A program made the position numbers and the translations under genes. DNA of 17,957 bases from Candidatus Parcubacteria bacterium (GTDB taxonomy: Bacteria; Patescibacteriota; Patescibacteriia; PEXW01): assembly GCA_003597955.1 (NCBI GenBank), contig QZJU01000013.1, positions 1-17,957 of the forward strand, in the 5' to 3' direction. The notes beneath the pieces are model-generated. The model worked only from the letters and a program-made list of their open reading frames with translations, did no database searches and was not told the origin of the DNA. Each line of letters opens with the position of its first letter. Position 1 is the first letter of the stretch. Shown here one piece after another: positions 1 through 6,782 of this stretch.

Positions 1-209
1 CAAACAGTAAAGCTAAAGCAAAGCTGGTTGAAAAATTTTTTAGTCAAAACGAAGACTTTGATCGTTCGGGCTTTTTCAAAGCGGCGCGGATAAACTATCT
101 GTTTTTACGAAAAGAAGATGAGGCCGCGATTGGTTTTTTAAAACTTAAAGGACTGCTGCAAAACGCGGTTTACCAAAATGCAGAAGTGTTGATTTTTGAA
201 GTGACCTAG
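1..209 (+). CDS. C-terminal fragment of an unidentified protein, possibly a membrane glycosyltransferase-like protein
   Basis: An open frame enters from the left edge (first full codon at position 3) and stops with TAG at 207-209, leaving 68 residues. The visible part alternates short hydrophobic strands with charged residues (INYLFLRK, AEVLIFEV). No catalytic motif or membrane segment is visible. The ending 'hydrophobic strand, Tyr-Gln-Asn, hydrophobic strand' resembles the soluble tail of multi-span GT39/DUF2079-type membrane proteins. That is a loose impression, supported only by the DUF2079 gene next door. It converges on that gene with a 16-nt gap and no visible terminator. Confidence 0.45.
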   Translation, partial: NSKAKAKLVEKFFSQNEDFDRSGFFKAARINYLFLRKEDEAAIGFLKLKGLLQNAVYQNAEVLIFEVT

Positions 210-225
210 AAAATTGTTTAAAGGC

Positions 226-2151
226 CTAAACCGACACCGAAAAAACAATTTCTTCGCTTTGGCTTGGCAAGCCGGGTTTTAATTTTAATTCCGCCGAGCG
301 CCAGCCACTTAAGATCAAATTTCCTTCCGGCAGAATGGCGCGAATTTTTCCGCTTGCGGTTTTGGGCCCGGGCAAAACCAATTGGAAATGCGTGGTGACG
401 CTTTCTGTGGATTGCCAAGTCGAAGTTGGCTGCAAACCATAACCCAAAGGCAGCAAACGACTTTCCAAAATTTTTTGGTTTTCATCGTACCATGTCAGCT
501 CGACTTGGTAGTTATCATTGGATGGTTGGTTTATTCTGGCATTTAAATCCAGCTTAACCACTCCGCCTTGGCCAATCTTTAAATTTTTTTCAGCCAGCGA
601 CAACTTAATTGGTTTTGAACCGGCCGGTGACAAATCGGTTTGAGGCGTTGTCAATTCTAAATTCAGGTTTGCGGTTTTGGAAAAAACCAGCAGGGTGTCA
701 AAAATTTGGCTGAGTTTTAAACCCCGAGATTCCAACAGGGTTTTAAGCCTAGCTGGCCCGCTGGCGTACTCCTCCTCACGATCTGCCCGGCGCGAGTATT
801 GAATTTGATATGTGATAAATTCCTGGGCGTCGATTATTACCAGATCCAAGTTTTTGGGCAAAGGATAAACCGTTTCACTATATTGCCGTTTGCCCAAAAA
901 AGCATAATGCGCTGCAAAAATCTCGCTGCGGTTGCTAAAGAGCGGCAATTGGTCATAGCCAGCAACTACACTAAAGTTTTTGGGGGTATTTTCGCTTAAA
1001 TTCCTGCTAAAATCAGCCTTTTTTTCACTCGCCAAAGAAACTTGGCTCCAAGTTTTTATTGCGCCCACCGTTGGGCCAAAAGTTAGCAGACCATAAAGAC
1101 TGACAACAACTAAAATAATAGTTACTAAATTTTTTGCGTGAGGCTGGAGCGCAAACAAAAATTTTGGCGGGTGTTCCCAAATTTTTTGCCAACCAAAAAT
1201 GGCAGCCAAAAAAATTCCCGGCAAGAAAAAAGCGACATAATGGGTTTGTAAAATTATGTCGCCTGAACCCTGATTGCTTAAGCTAATTCCCAGAAAAGGC
1301 AAAAACATAAGCGCCAGCCACCGCCAGGCAAGAACCGGCAAACCCAGTACCGGCAAAATCAGCGCTAGCAAAGCAAACCAATTTTGCGGCCGGAAAAGTT
1401 TTAAAAACTTATCCAAAAAAATCCGGCCGGCTTCCAAAGTCACGCCGACATTTTGGCCGTAACTAAAAAATTTATAGCCCTCACCGTTAATTTTACCAGT
1501 AAGAAAAATTCCGCCCATAAGCCAGGCTGCGCTGGCGAGTCCGGGCCAGAGCCACCATTTGCTCTGCCGTTTTTCCAGAATGCCCAACAATGAGAAACCG
1601 GCGACGATCAGGCTTAAATCCTCGCGTGTTAAAAAAATTAAGATCAGCCAAAGCCAGTAAAGTTTATAATTTTTATTTACATAAGCAAGTGCAGCCAAAA
1701 TTATGAAAGGCAAACCCAAGAGCACAGCGTGAAATTCAAACGCCAAAGCATTTAAGGTAAAAGGGTTTAGCAAAAAAATCAGTGACCATAGTAGCGCCTG
1801 ATTGGTTGAAAGCAGTCTTTGAGCAAATCTGAAAATTAAAAAGCCCGTAATGACCACGGCCAAGGATTGAATCAAGATCAAAACCAGCGGACTCGCCCAG
1901 ATTTTATAAAAAGGCACCGTGAGCAGGAACAAAAATTCCAAATGGTCGCCCAAATAAGAATGTGGGTGAATGGTAAAGCCAAAAAGGTCGCCTTGCGCCG
2001 ATTGCCAGGCCACTTGATTGTAAATCCCCAGGTCCAGAGCATTCATATTGCCACTTCCAAGCTTGGCTTGGGCAAGTAGCAGAATCCAAATTGTGATTGA
2101 GAGCCCGACGATCGTCAACCAAAAATAAGCAGTTTTCTTTTGCATAGCCAT
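226..2151 (-). CDS. DUF2079 family multi-span membrane protein
   Basis: This 641-residue protein begins with a membrane helix (about residues 9-27). The family-type block follows: DLGIYNQVAWQ at about 40-50, then SYLGDHLEFL near 65-74. About ten hydrophobic segments extend to roughly residue 360. The last 250 or so residues are mostly soluble and probably extracytoplasmic, ending in a beta-rich region. DUF2079 proteins are related to GT-C fold membrane glycosyltransferases, but their reaction is not established. An acidic residue pair and the conserved His in SYLGDH are present. Two ATGs compete: 2151 and 2145. An extended -10 box (TGATACAAT) ends right before the first and 6 nt before the second, so the second may be the 5' end of a leaderless mRNA. 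There is no Shine-Dalgarno sequence. Confidence 0.9.
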   Translation of the reverse strand: MAMQKKTAYFWLTIVGLSITIWILLLAQAKLGSGNMNALDLGIYNQVAWQSAQGDLFGFTIHPHSYLGDHLEFLFLLTVPFYKIWASPLVLILIQSLAVVITGFLIFRFAQRLLSTNQALLWSLIFLLNPFTLNALAFEFHAVLLGLPFIILAALAYVNKNYKLYWLWLILIFLTREDLSLIVAGFSLLGILEKRQSKWWLWPGLASAAWLMGGIFLTGKINGEGYKFFSYGQNVGVTLEAGRIFLDKFLKLFRPQNWFALLALILPVLGLPVLAWRWLALMFLPFLGISLSNQGSGDIILQTHYVAFFLPGIFLAAIFGWQKIWEHPPKFLFALQPHAKNLVTIILVVVSLYGLLTFGPTVGAIKTWSQVSLASEKKADFSRNLSENTPKNFSVVAGYDQLPLFSNRSEIFAAHYAFLGKRQYSETVYPLPKNLDLVIIDAQEFITYQIQYSRRADREEEYASGPARLKTLLESRGLKLSQIFDTLLVFSKTANLNLELTTPQTDLSPAGSKPIKLSLAEKNLKIGQGGVVKLDLNARINQPSNDNYQVELTWYDENQKILESRLLPLGYGLQPTSTWQSTESVTTHFQLVLPGPKTASGKIRAILPEGNLILSGWRSAELKLKPGLPSQSEEIVFSVSV

Positions 2152-2160
2152 ATTGTATCA
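2143..2160 (-). promoter_or_regulatory. Extended -10 box directly before the DUF2079 start (leaderless-type)
   Basis: On the minus strand TGATACAAT (2160-2152) matches an extended -10 element. It is followed by ATGGCT and then a second ATG at 2145. Transcription usually starts 6-8 nt after the -10 box, so the RNA would begin at or next to that second ATG. No convincing -35 was found. Confidence 0.45.
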
Positions 2161-2177
2161 TTTTTTCATTAAACCAA

Positions 2178-2203
2178 TACCCCGACCAAATTAGGTCGGG
2201 GTA
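2178..2203 (-). terminator. Hairpin terminator after the 120-aa pilin gene
   Basis: A perfect 10-bp stem (TACCCCGACC with GGTCGGGGTA) and a 6-nt loop lie 26 nt past the pilin stop codon. On the minus strand a weak T-containing tail (TTGGTTTAAT) follows. It separates the pilin gene from the downstream DUF2079 gene. The tail is poor, so termination may be Rho-assisted or partial. Confidence 0.65.
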
Positions 2204-2229
2204 CTTGGGATTTTGATTGAGATTGTGAT

Positions 2230-2592
2230 TTAAGAGGTAACCTGGACCGTGCTCTTGATGACGAAGTTGACGATTGCCCAGGCCAGCAACACAACGATTA
2301 AACCCACGATAGCGGCAGAAATGATTTTCTTGGCCGAGCCAACCTTGTCTTCGTTGCCACCAGCGGTGAGCCAGATAAAGCCACCATAAAGAATCATGAT
2401 GACGGCGATTAAGCCCAACAGACCCAGAACGAAGCTGATGACATTAAGAACGGTTTGCTTTAAGTCTGTGGAGGTGAAGCCAATGGAGCCGGCAAAATCG
2501 GTTTCAAAAGATAATGCTAAAGCCGCGGCCGGTAAGGCCAAAACCCCTAAAGACGCAGCGGTTGCGATCAGGTGCTTGCGAGTAATTTTCAT
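2230..2592 (-). CDS. VirB2/TrbC-like pilin protein, 120 aa
   Basis: The protein has a cleavable-looking signal peptide (residues 1-27, ending ALA-LS) and a short extracytoplasmic stretch. Two membrane helices (about 48-70 and 91-112) flank a Gly-rich turn with LTAGGNEDKV (75-84) and then AKK. This is the usual shape of VirB2/TrbC-type pilin subunits of type IV secretion, and very similar proteins are common in CPR genomes. Its role there is not proven. The start is secured by a near-perfect Shine-Dalgarno sequence (AAAGGGGGTGA, 2609-2599) 6 nt before ATG. It is paralogous to the two neighbouring pilins but has its own strong promoter and terminator, suggesting it is the most abundant subunit. 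Confidence 0.85.
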   Translation of the reverse strand: MKITRKHLIATAASLGVLALPAAALALSFETDFAGSIGFTSTDLKQTVLNVISFVLGLLGLIAVIMILYGGFIWLTAGGNEDKVGSAKKIISAAIVGLIVVLLAWAIVNFVIKSTVQVTS

Positions 2593-2598
2593 TATAGT

Positions 2599-2609
2599 TC
2601 ACCCCCTTT
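2599..2609 (-). promoter_or_regulatory. Strong Shine-Dalgarno site of the 120-aa pilin gene
   Basis: AAAGGGGGTGA is an almost full complement to the 3' end of 16S rRNA and sits 6 nt before ATG. It stands out because many other genes in the window have no recognisable ribosome binding site, so high expression is implied. Confidence 0.8.
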
Positions 2610-2650
2610 CTTTAACTTCAGTTTTTTGAATTTGTCTTGAAAACAGGCTT

Positions 2651-2679
2651 AATATACCACACAAATTAACGACTGTCAA
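2651..2679 (-). promoter_or_regulatory. Strong sigma70-type promoter of the 120-aa pilin gene
   Basis: A consensus -35 TTGACA (2679-2674), a 17-nt spacer and a -10 TATATT (2656-2651) lie on the minus strand. The expected 5' UTR is about 50 nt and carries the strong ribosome binding site. This is the best promoter in the window. Confidence 0.85.
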
Positions 2680-2686
2680 TTTTTTA

Positions 2687-2796
2687 CCCCGCACCACTTT
2701 CCATCTTAACTCTAAAATGATGGTTAAAGCCGTTTGCCCACTTGAATATCCTGTAAGTAAGCATGTCAAAGCGTTGAGCTGGAAAGTGGTGCGGGG
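2687..2796. repeat. Inverted repeat, 17-bp perfect arms around 76 nt
   Basis: CCCCGCACCACTTTCCA (2687-2703) is exactly complementary to 2780-2796. The element begins one base past the stop codon of the 113-aa pilin gene and ends 7 nt before the -35 box of the next pilin gene. The 76-nt interior contains a further small stem (TTAAC 2706-2710 with GTTAA 2723-2727). There is no T-tract on either side and no obvious target duplication. It could be a processing or insulating stem between two pilin transcripts, or a small foldback mobile element. Confidence 0.75.
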
Positions 2797-2797
2797 A

Positions 2798-3139
2798 TTA
2801 TTGCACCTGACTGATGGCGGAAAAGATATAAGACAAGATTTGCCAGCTGCCAATGACTACGGCAATACCGACCGCCGCCCAGATTATGGTGGATTTGGCT
2901 TTCTTAATGGTGTCAGCATTGCCAGCGGAGGTGAGCATTAAAAAACCGCCGTAAAGAATCATTATAAGCCCGACAATGCCCAAAAAACCCAAGGCGTAGC
3001 GCAAAAGCCGGGCAATAAACAATTTGGGGTCGTTAATACTTAAGGGATTGGAAAGTTCGGTTGCAGTATCGGCCATAGCCGCCAAAGGCCAAAGCGCCGC
3101 TCCTGTGCTGATGAGAATTTTTCCCAATTTTTTCTTCAT
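2798..3139 (-). CDS. VirB2/TrbC-like pilin protein, 113 aa
   Basis: This is a second two-helix pilin-like protein. Its signal peptide (residues 1-23) ends LAAMA-D. Helices at about 44-67 and 84-108 flank the turn LTSAGNADTIKKAK (69-82). It shares the GGF-LT-GN-D spacing and the Trp/Ile pattern of helix two with the 120-aa and 277-aa paralogs. ATG is preceded by AAAGG with 3 nt spacing, a usable ribosome binding site. It lies 39 nt downstream of the 277-aa pilin with no terminator between, so it is probably the last gene of the galU operon. Function in a surface or secretion structure is inferred from family resemblance. Confidence 0.82.
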   Translation of the reverse strand: MKKKLGKILISTGAALWPLAAMADTATELSNPLSINDPKLFIARLLRYALGFLGIVGLIMILYGGFLMLTSAGNADTIKKAKSTIIWAAVGIAVVIGSWQILSYIFSAISQVQ

Positions 3140-3178
3140 ATACCTTTAGTTTAGACAATCCCGGCCTTTTTTGAAAAC

Positions 3179-4012
3179 CTAGGGCAGATTAGTCGGCAAG
3201 CCTTGTTGAAACTGCGTACAGGTGACGGGGAAGTTGTTAAAGTCAATGCCGGCCAGGCTGTTGGTTTGGGGTTGGCCATTGGCAATCTGCAGATTGTGCA
3301 ACGCTTGCAGGGTTTTGGGACCGAAACTGCCGTCAATTTCGCCGTTGCCGGGCTTAGGGTCAATATAGCAACCGGCATACAACAGCGCGGTTTGCGCTTG
3401 GATGACGGTATTCCGACCAGCCCTGTCTTTGCAGGGGTACTCGGGCGGGTCATTGCAATCGGGGTAAGAAGCGCTGGGATCGGTTTTAAACCAGGGCTGG
3501 TTCTGCACGATGAAGCCAATGCCATTGCTTTGTTGGCCGGTGAGCGCGATCACGGCGACATTAACAATCAACCAGCTGCCCAAAGCAACAAACAAACCAA
3601 CAAGCGTATTTGTTAAAATCATTTTGCCGACTCTCACGCGCTCTTCGTTCCCGCCGGAAAGCAGGAGAGTGCCGCCGCCCAAGAAAAAGAAAAAGACAGC
3701 CAAGGCTGAAAGGATATATAGGCCCCAACTAAACAGATTTATAAAAAGCTGCAAGAAATCATTGAAGCCGCAATTGACATTTGTCGTATAGCCCGTGACA
3801 TCCCATTGGCTTTCAGGATATTCCTCTGTGCCATATTGCTCTGCGTAAATTGTTAAAGCCCGCGGCACATTGCTACCAATAATTTTTTCTTGGATTTTAT
3901 ACATTGTCCGATCGCAATCAGGGAGGATCTGCGGCAAATTCGCAGCGCTCGCAGGCTGAGCCAGCAAAAAAAGCGAGAGTATGATTAGTGCGCCGAAAAA
4001 TTTTTTTCGCAT
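3179..4012 (-). CDS. VirB2/TrbC-like pilin fused to a peptidoglycan-binding domain, 277 aa
   Basis: A signal peptide (1-23, ASA-A) is followed by an extracytoplasmic segment of about 60 residues. A pilin-like two-helix core follows (about 86-110 and 131-156) around the turn LLLSGGNEERV (116-126). The C-terminal region (about 200-250) reads like a PG_binding_1 repeat: VIQAQTALLYAGCYI, then GEIDGSFGPKTLQALHNLQ. Such domains bind cell-wall peptides. Six Cys (33, 81, 186, 194, 215, 265) all fall in the predicted exported parts, an even number fit for disulfides. The gene follows the solute-binding gene by 10 nt. The fusion suggests a pilin-like subunit anchored to the wall, perhaps a base or adaptor piece. 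Confidence 0.8.
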   Translation of the reverse strand: MRKKFFGALIILSLFLLAQPASAANLPQILPDCDRTMYKIQEKIIGSNVPRALTIYAEQYGTEEYPESQWDVTGYTTNVNCGFNDFLQLFINLFSWGLYILSALAVFFFFLGGGTLLLSGGNEERVRVGKMILTNTLVGLFVALGSWLIVNVAVIALTGQQSNGIGFIVQNQPWFKTDPSASYPDCNDPPEYPCKDRAGRNTVIQAQTALLYAGCYIDPKPGNGEIDGSFGPKTLQALHNLQIANGQPQTNSLAGIDFNNFPVTCTQFQQGLPTNLP

Positions 4013-4022
4013 CCGGAAAAAA

Positions 4023-5426
4023 TTAAATCGAACTTAAAGCCAGCTGAAACAATTTGCTGGCGCGGTCTAACGCTTCCGCCGAGGTGGATTTTTGGGTCGC
4101 GATGTCTTCCACCAAGGCATCCAAGGCCTCCCGGCCTTTGGCCGGATTCAAACCCGGAAACCAAGTAAAAGCCGTGGCCGCCTGTCGCGCGAAGGTTTGG
4201 GCTGGGCCTGGAGTTTCGCCTTCCGCCACCTGACTTGCGGTTTCCACTAAGGCGCGGATTGCCGGCGTGCCCTGAATTTGTTGGATAAGATTTTTTGCTT
4301 GAGCTTGATCAGCCGCGAATCTTAAAAAGTCCCAGGCAACATTCGGATCTGCGGCTTTAGGCGCCACGGTTTGCAGCCAGTAATCGGCAATAAAGACCGT
4401 GCCGTTTAAAATTGACTGGGGAAAAGTCGTCACCCGAATATCCGCACCCGTGGTTTGGGTTTTTAAGTCGGCATAGTCGGTGGCCGTGCCAAAAGCAATG
4501 GCGGTTTTGCCTTGTGCCAGGGCATCCATAGCGTCGGGAAAGGTTTCGTCCCAGGTAAAAGTGGCTTTTGTTGGGTTACCAAAGCTGGTTGCTAAAGTCA
4601 AAACCGAGTTAATGTCCTTAGCGCCGGCAAAGGTCACGGTCGTGCCGGCCTTGTCGCTCAAATCAATATTGTATTGTTTGAAAATTGCGGTTAAAATTTC
4701 CGCGTTGCGAGCTACATTCAGGCTGCGGCCCAAAGCCGCACCGGCCCTGACCAACTTGCCCTTGTCGTCCACCAAAGTCAGCTTGGGAATGACGCTTACA
4801 AATTCGCTCCAGGTTTTGGGTGGAGTCAGAATGCCGGCTTCATCCAGCAATTGTTGGTTGTAGAACATGGCCAGACTGTCAAAAGCCAGAGGAAAGCCTA
4901 AAATTTGGTTAGTCTTAAAAAGATCGTTGAAAGCGCCGGTGACAAAAGTATTCCTCAGGGTGTCGATTGATGGCGCGGGCTTTTCAACTTTGCAAATTTC
5001 CAAATCTTCTTTAATGCCCAAAGTCTTTTTCAGCGTGTATGTATAAGAAGTCGTTTTGGCCGGCATGGGGCTGATCAGGCCGGCGCTGGCGAAATTTTTC
5101 AATTCTTCACTTCTGACGGAAAAAATGTCCGGACCCGCGTTTCGCGCCCAGGCCTCGATTAGTTTCTGGCGGCTAGTTTCCGGATCCAATTGCGTGTAGG
5201 TAATGCTGACATATTGGCGGCTGCCGGTGTAAGCCGCAATGATCGGTTGGACCGCGGCTTCGGGCAAATCGCCCCACCAAGCAAGCTGAACTCTCTGCGG
5301 CGGATTTTGATTGCAGGCCGTCGGCGTTTCCGTGCCCCCGCCGGTGAAAAGCCGGTAGGCAATTATGCCGACAACACAAAGCACCAGCGTCCCGCCCAAA
5401 ATGATCATTTTTTTCTTAAAGTCCAT
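4023..5426 (-). CDS. Membrane-anchored extracellular solute-binding protein (family 1-like)
   Basis: The 467-residue protein has one N-terminal membrane helix (about 7-25) and a short linker with Cys38. A bilobed periplasmic-binding fold follows: VQLAWWGD (46-53), then DIFSVRSEELKNFASAGLI, FPLAFDSLAMFYNQQLLDEAGI, PPKTWSEF and a late QGKTAIAFG. These are hallmarks of the ABC sugar-binding family 1. Cys17 lies inside the helix without a lipobox, so it is a helix-anchored rather than a lipidated form. No permease or ATPase gene is nearby. It starts 5 nt after galU and ends 10 nt before the pilin fusion. The ligand is unknown; a structural or sensory role in the pilin operon is possible. Confidence 0.85.
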   Translation of the reverse strand: MDFKKKMIILGGTLVLCVVGIIAYRLFTGGGTETPTACNQNPPQRVQLAWWGDLPEAAVQPIIAAYTGSRQYVSITYTQLDPETSRQKLIEAWARNAGPDIFSVRSEELKNFASAGLISPMPAKTTSYTYTLKKTLGIKEDLEICKVEKPAPSIDTLRNTFVTGAFNDLFKTNQILGFPLAFDSLAMFYNQQLLDEAGILTPPKTWSEFVSVIPKLTLVDDKGKLVRAGAALGRSLNVARNAEILTAIFKQYNIDLSDKAGTTVTFAGAKDINSVLTLATSFGNPTKATFTWDETFPDAMDALAQGKTAIAFGTATDYADLKTQTTGADIRVTTFPQSILNGTVFIADYWLQTVAPKAADPNVAWDFLRFAADQAQAKNLIQQIQGTPAIRALVETASQVAEGETPGPAQTFARQAATAFTWFPGLNPAKGREALDALVEDIATQKSTSAEALDRASKLFQLALSSI

Positions 5427-5431
5427 AAAGC

Positions 5432-6304
5432 TTATTTAAGAATTTTTTTCAAGTAGGCGGCCAAGCGGTCTTTCAAATCCTCGCGCTGCAGCGCAAATTC
5501 GATATTCGCGCGCAGATAATCAAACTTGTTGCCGGTATCGTAATACTCGCCGCCTTCAATTTCTTTGGCATAAACATCGTCGGCTTTCATAAGCGAGTTA
5601 ATGGCATCAACCAGCCACAATTCGCCGCCTTTGCCGGGCTTTAGTGCGCTTAGGTGCGGGAAAATTTCCGGCGTTAATATATAGGCGCCGTGCGCGGCCA
5701 GATTGGAGGGGGCGTCCGCGGGCTTGGGTTTTTCCACGATTTGCCGGATTTTAAAGACCTTTTCGGCTACTGGCTCGACATCCGCAATGCCGTATTTAGA
5801 AACATCTTCCCGGTTTTCAATGCGCACCGCGCTAATCACGGATTTGCCGTATTTTTCGTAAACCTCCACCATCTGTTTTAAGCGCGGCGGCTTGGCGTGT
5901 ATGAATTCATCGCCCCAGAGCACGGCGAACGGCTCGTTATTAATGATGTGTTTGGCGCTTAAGACTGGCGAAGCATTGCCATAAGGCCCGCGCTGGCGGA
6001 CATAAATATAGTTCGCCATTGTGGCTATGCGCCTGACTTCTTCTAGTTGTTCGAACTTGCCAGACTCTTCCAGTTTTTTCTCCAGTTCATACGGATAATC
6101 AAAATGGTCTTCCAAGGGCCGTTTGTTGGCGCTGGTGACGATAATAATGTCTTGAATGCCGGAGGCCACAGCTTCTTCCACCACATACTGAATTATTGGC
6201 TTGTCCACGATGGGCAGCATTTCTTTGGGCATGGATTTGGTAGCCGGTAAAAAGCGCGTGCCCAGACCCGCCGCCGGAATTACCGCTTTTCTAATTTTTT
6301 GCAT
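5432..6304 (-). CDS. galU: UTP--glucose-1-phosphate uridylyltransferase (GalU-like)
   Basis: The enzyme makes UDP-glucose from UTP and glucose-1-phosphate for glycan and envelope synthesis. The 290-residue length is normal. The nucleotide-binding start AAGLGTRFLPATKSMPKEML (11-30) is complete. Further conserved parts are DKPIIQYVVEEA, VEKP (190-193), GGELWLVDAI (226-235) and YYDTGNKFDYL. Two blocks differ from the common GalU pattern: RQRGPYGNASPVL (103-115) where most have a longer Gly-rich GLGHAV-type loop, and WGDEF (130-134) in place of LGDD. Another nucleotide sugar is therefore possible. It leads an operon with the solute-binding protein and two pilins. No Shine-Dalgarno sequence precedes ATG, and a promoter lies 34 nt upstream. 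Confidence 0.88.
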   Translation of the reverse strand: MQKIRKAVIPAAGLGTRFLPATKSMPKEMLPIVDKPIIQYVVEEAVASGIQDIIIVTSANKRPLEDHFDYPYELEKKLEESGKFEQLEEVRRIATMANYIYVRQRGPYGNASPVLSAKHIINNEPFAVLWGDEFIHAKPPRLKQMVEVYEKYGKSVISAVRIENREDVSKYGIADVEPVAEKVFKIRQIVEKPKPADAPSNLAAHGAYILTPEIFPHLSALKPGKGGELWLVDAINSLMKADDVYAKEIEGGEYYDTGNKFDYLRANIEFALQREDLKDRLAAYLKKILK

Positions 6305-6337
6305 AAGTTAAAAAATCAAACGCCGTAATTGGCCTTT

Positions 6338-6366
6338 ATTATACTAATTTTTTTTATTTCTGGCTA
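6338..6366 (-). promoter_or_regulatory. Promoter of the galU operon
   Basis: A perfect TATAAT (6343-6338) lies 17 nt from TAGCCA (6366-6361), a 4-of-6 match to the -35 consensus. The -35 overlaps the msrB stop codon region. The leader to ATG is about 27 nt and has no Shine-Dalgarno sequence. Confidence 0.6.
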
Positions 6367-6762
6367 GTTTTTTGGAATGAAATCCAGGGCTAAAGAATTT
6401 ATGCAATATCTCTTGCCGGTCGGCTGTTGGCCGCCTGCCTTACCCGCTTGGCGAGGCAGGTCATCAAAAACATGTCCCAAATGCGCTCCGCACCTGGCGC
6501 ATTGCACCTCGGTTCTTTCCATGCCTAAAGATAAATCCTTTTCGAATTTTACGGCTTTTGGCTCGGCCATATCCCAAAAGCTCGGCCAGCCCGTACCCGA
6601 ATCAAACTTGGTTTCGGAGGCAAAAAGTATTTGGCCGCAATTCACACAGGCGTAAACGCCCGCCGCTTTATTGTGCAAATATTTACCGCTGCCTGGCGGC
6701 TCCGTGCCTTTTAAAAAACAAACATTATATTGTTCAGGCGTTAGATTTTTATTTACTTGCAT
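6364..6762 (-). CDS. msrB: Peptide methionine-(R)-S-oxide reductase MsrB
   Basis: MsrB reduces the R-epimer of methionine sulfoxide in proteins. The 132-residue protein has the full family pattern: [10 protein letters not shown] (19-28), zinc Cys pairs C39/C42 and C88/C91, SGTGWPSFW (55-63), [10 protein letters not shown] (92-101) and the catalytic Cys120 in RYCINSLAL. About ten residues ([12 protein letters not shown]) are inserted between HVFDD and PTGKRYC compared with the usual DGP-PTGLRYC spacing. They are encoded by a palindromic DNA segment. The gene sits 20 nt after the CREST-type hydrolase gene, probably in one transcript. Partner MsrA is encoded about 2 kb away on the same strand. 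Confidence 0.93.
   Translation of the reverse strand: MQVNKNLTPEQYNVCFLKGTEPPGSGKYLHNKAAGVYACVNCGQILFASETKFDSGTGWPSFWDMAEPKAVKFEKDLSLGMERTEVQCARCGAHLGHVFDDLPRQAGKAGGQQPTGKRYCINSLALDFIPKN
6434..6460. repeat. Palindromic in-frame insert inside msrB
   Basis: CCTGCCT (6434-6440) pairs with AGGCAGG (6454-6460). The loop contains a second stem CGC-TTG-GCG (6445-6453). It encodes LPRQAGKAG, precisely the segment that typical MsrB proteins lack. It has the form of a coding palindromic element of the kind known from Rickettsia. Confidence 0.6.
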
Positions 6763-6782
6763 ATGGCTTAAAGGTTGGTTTT

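Noticed and set aside
1904-2161. 85-aa minus-strand frame overlapping the DUF2079 start
   Set aside because: It lies out of frame within the conserved DUF2079 N-terminus and shows no family features.
2599-2853. Minus-strand open frame crossing the inverted repeat
   Set aside because: It covers the strong pilin promoter and both repeat arms and has no protein-like features.
3203-3616. Long plus-strand open frame opposite the pilin fusion gene
   Set aside because: It is a mirror of the strongly supported minus-strand gene with signal peptide and known domain.
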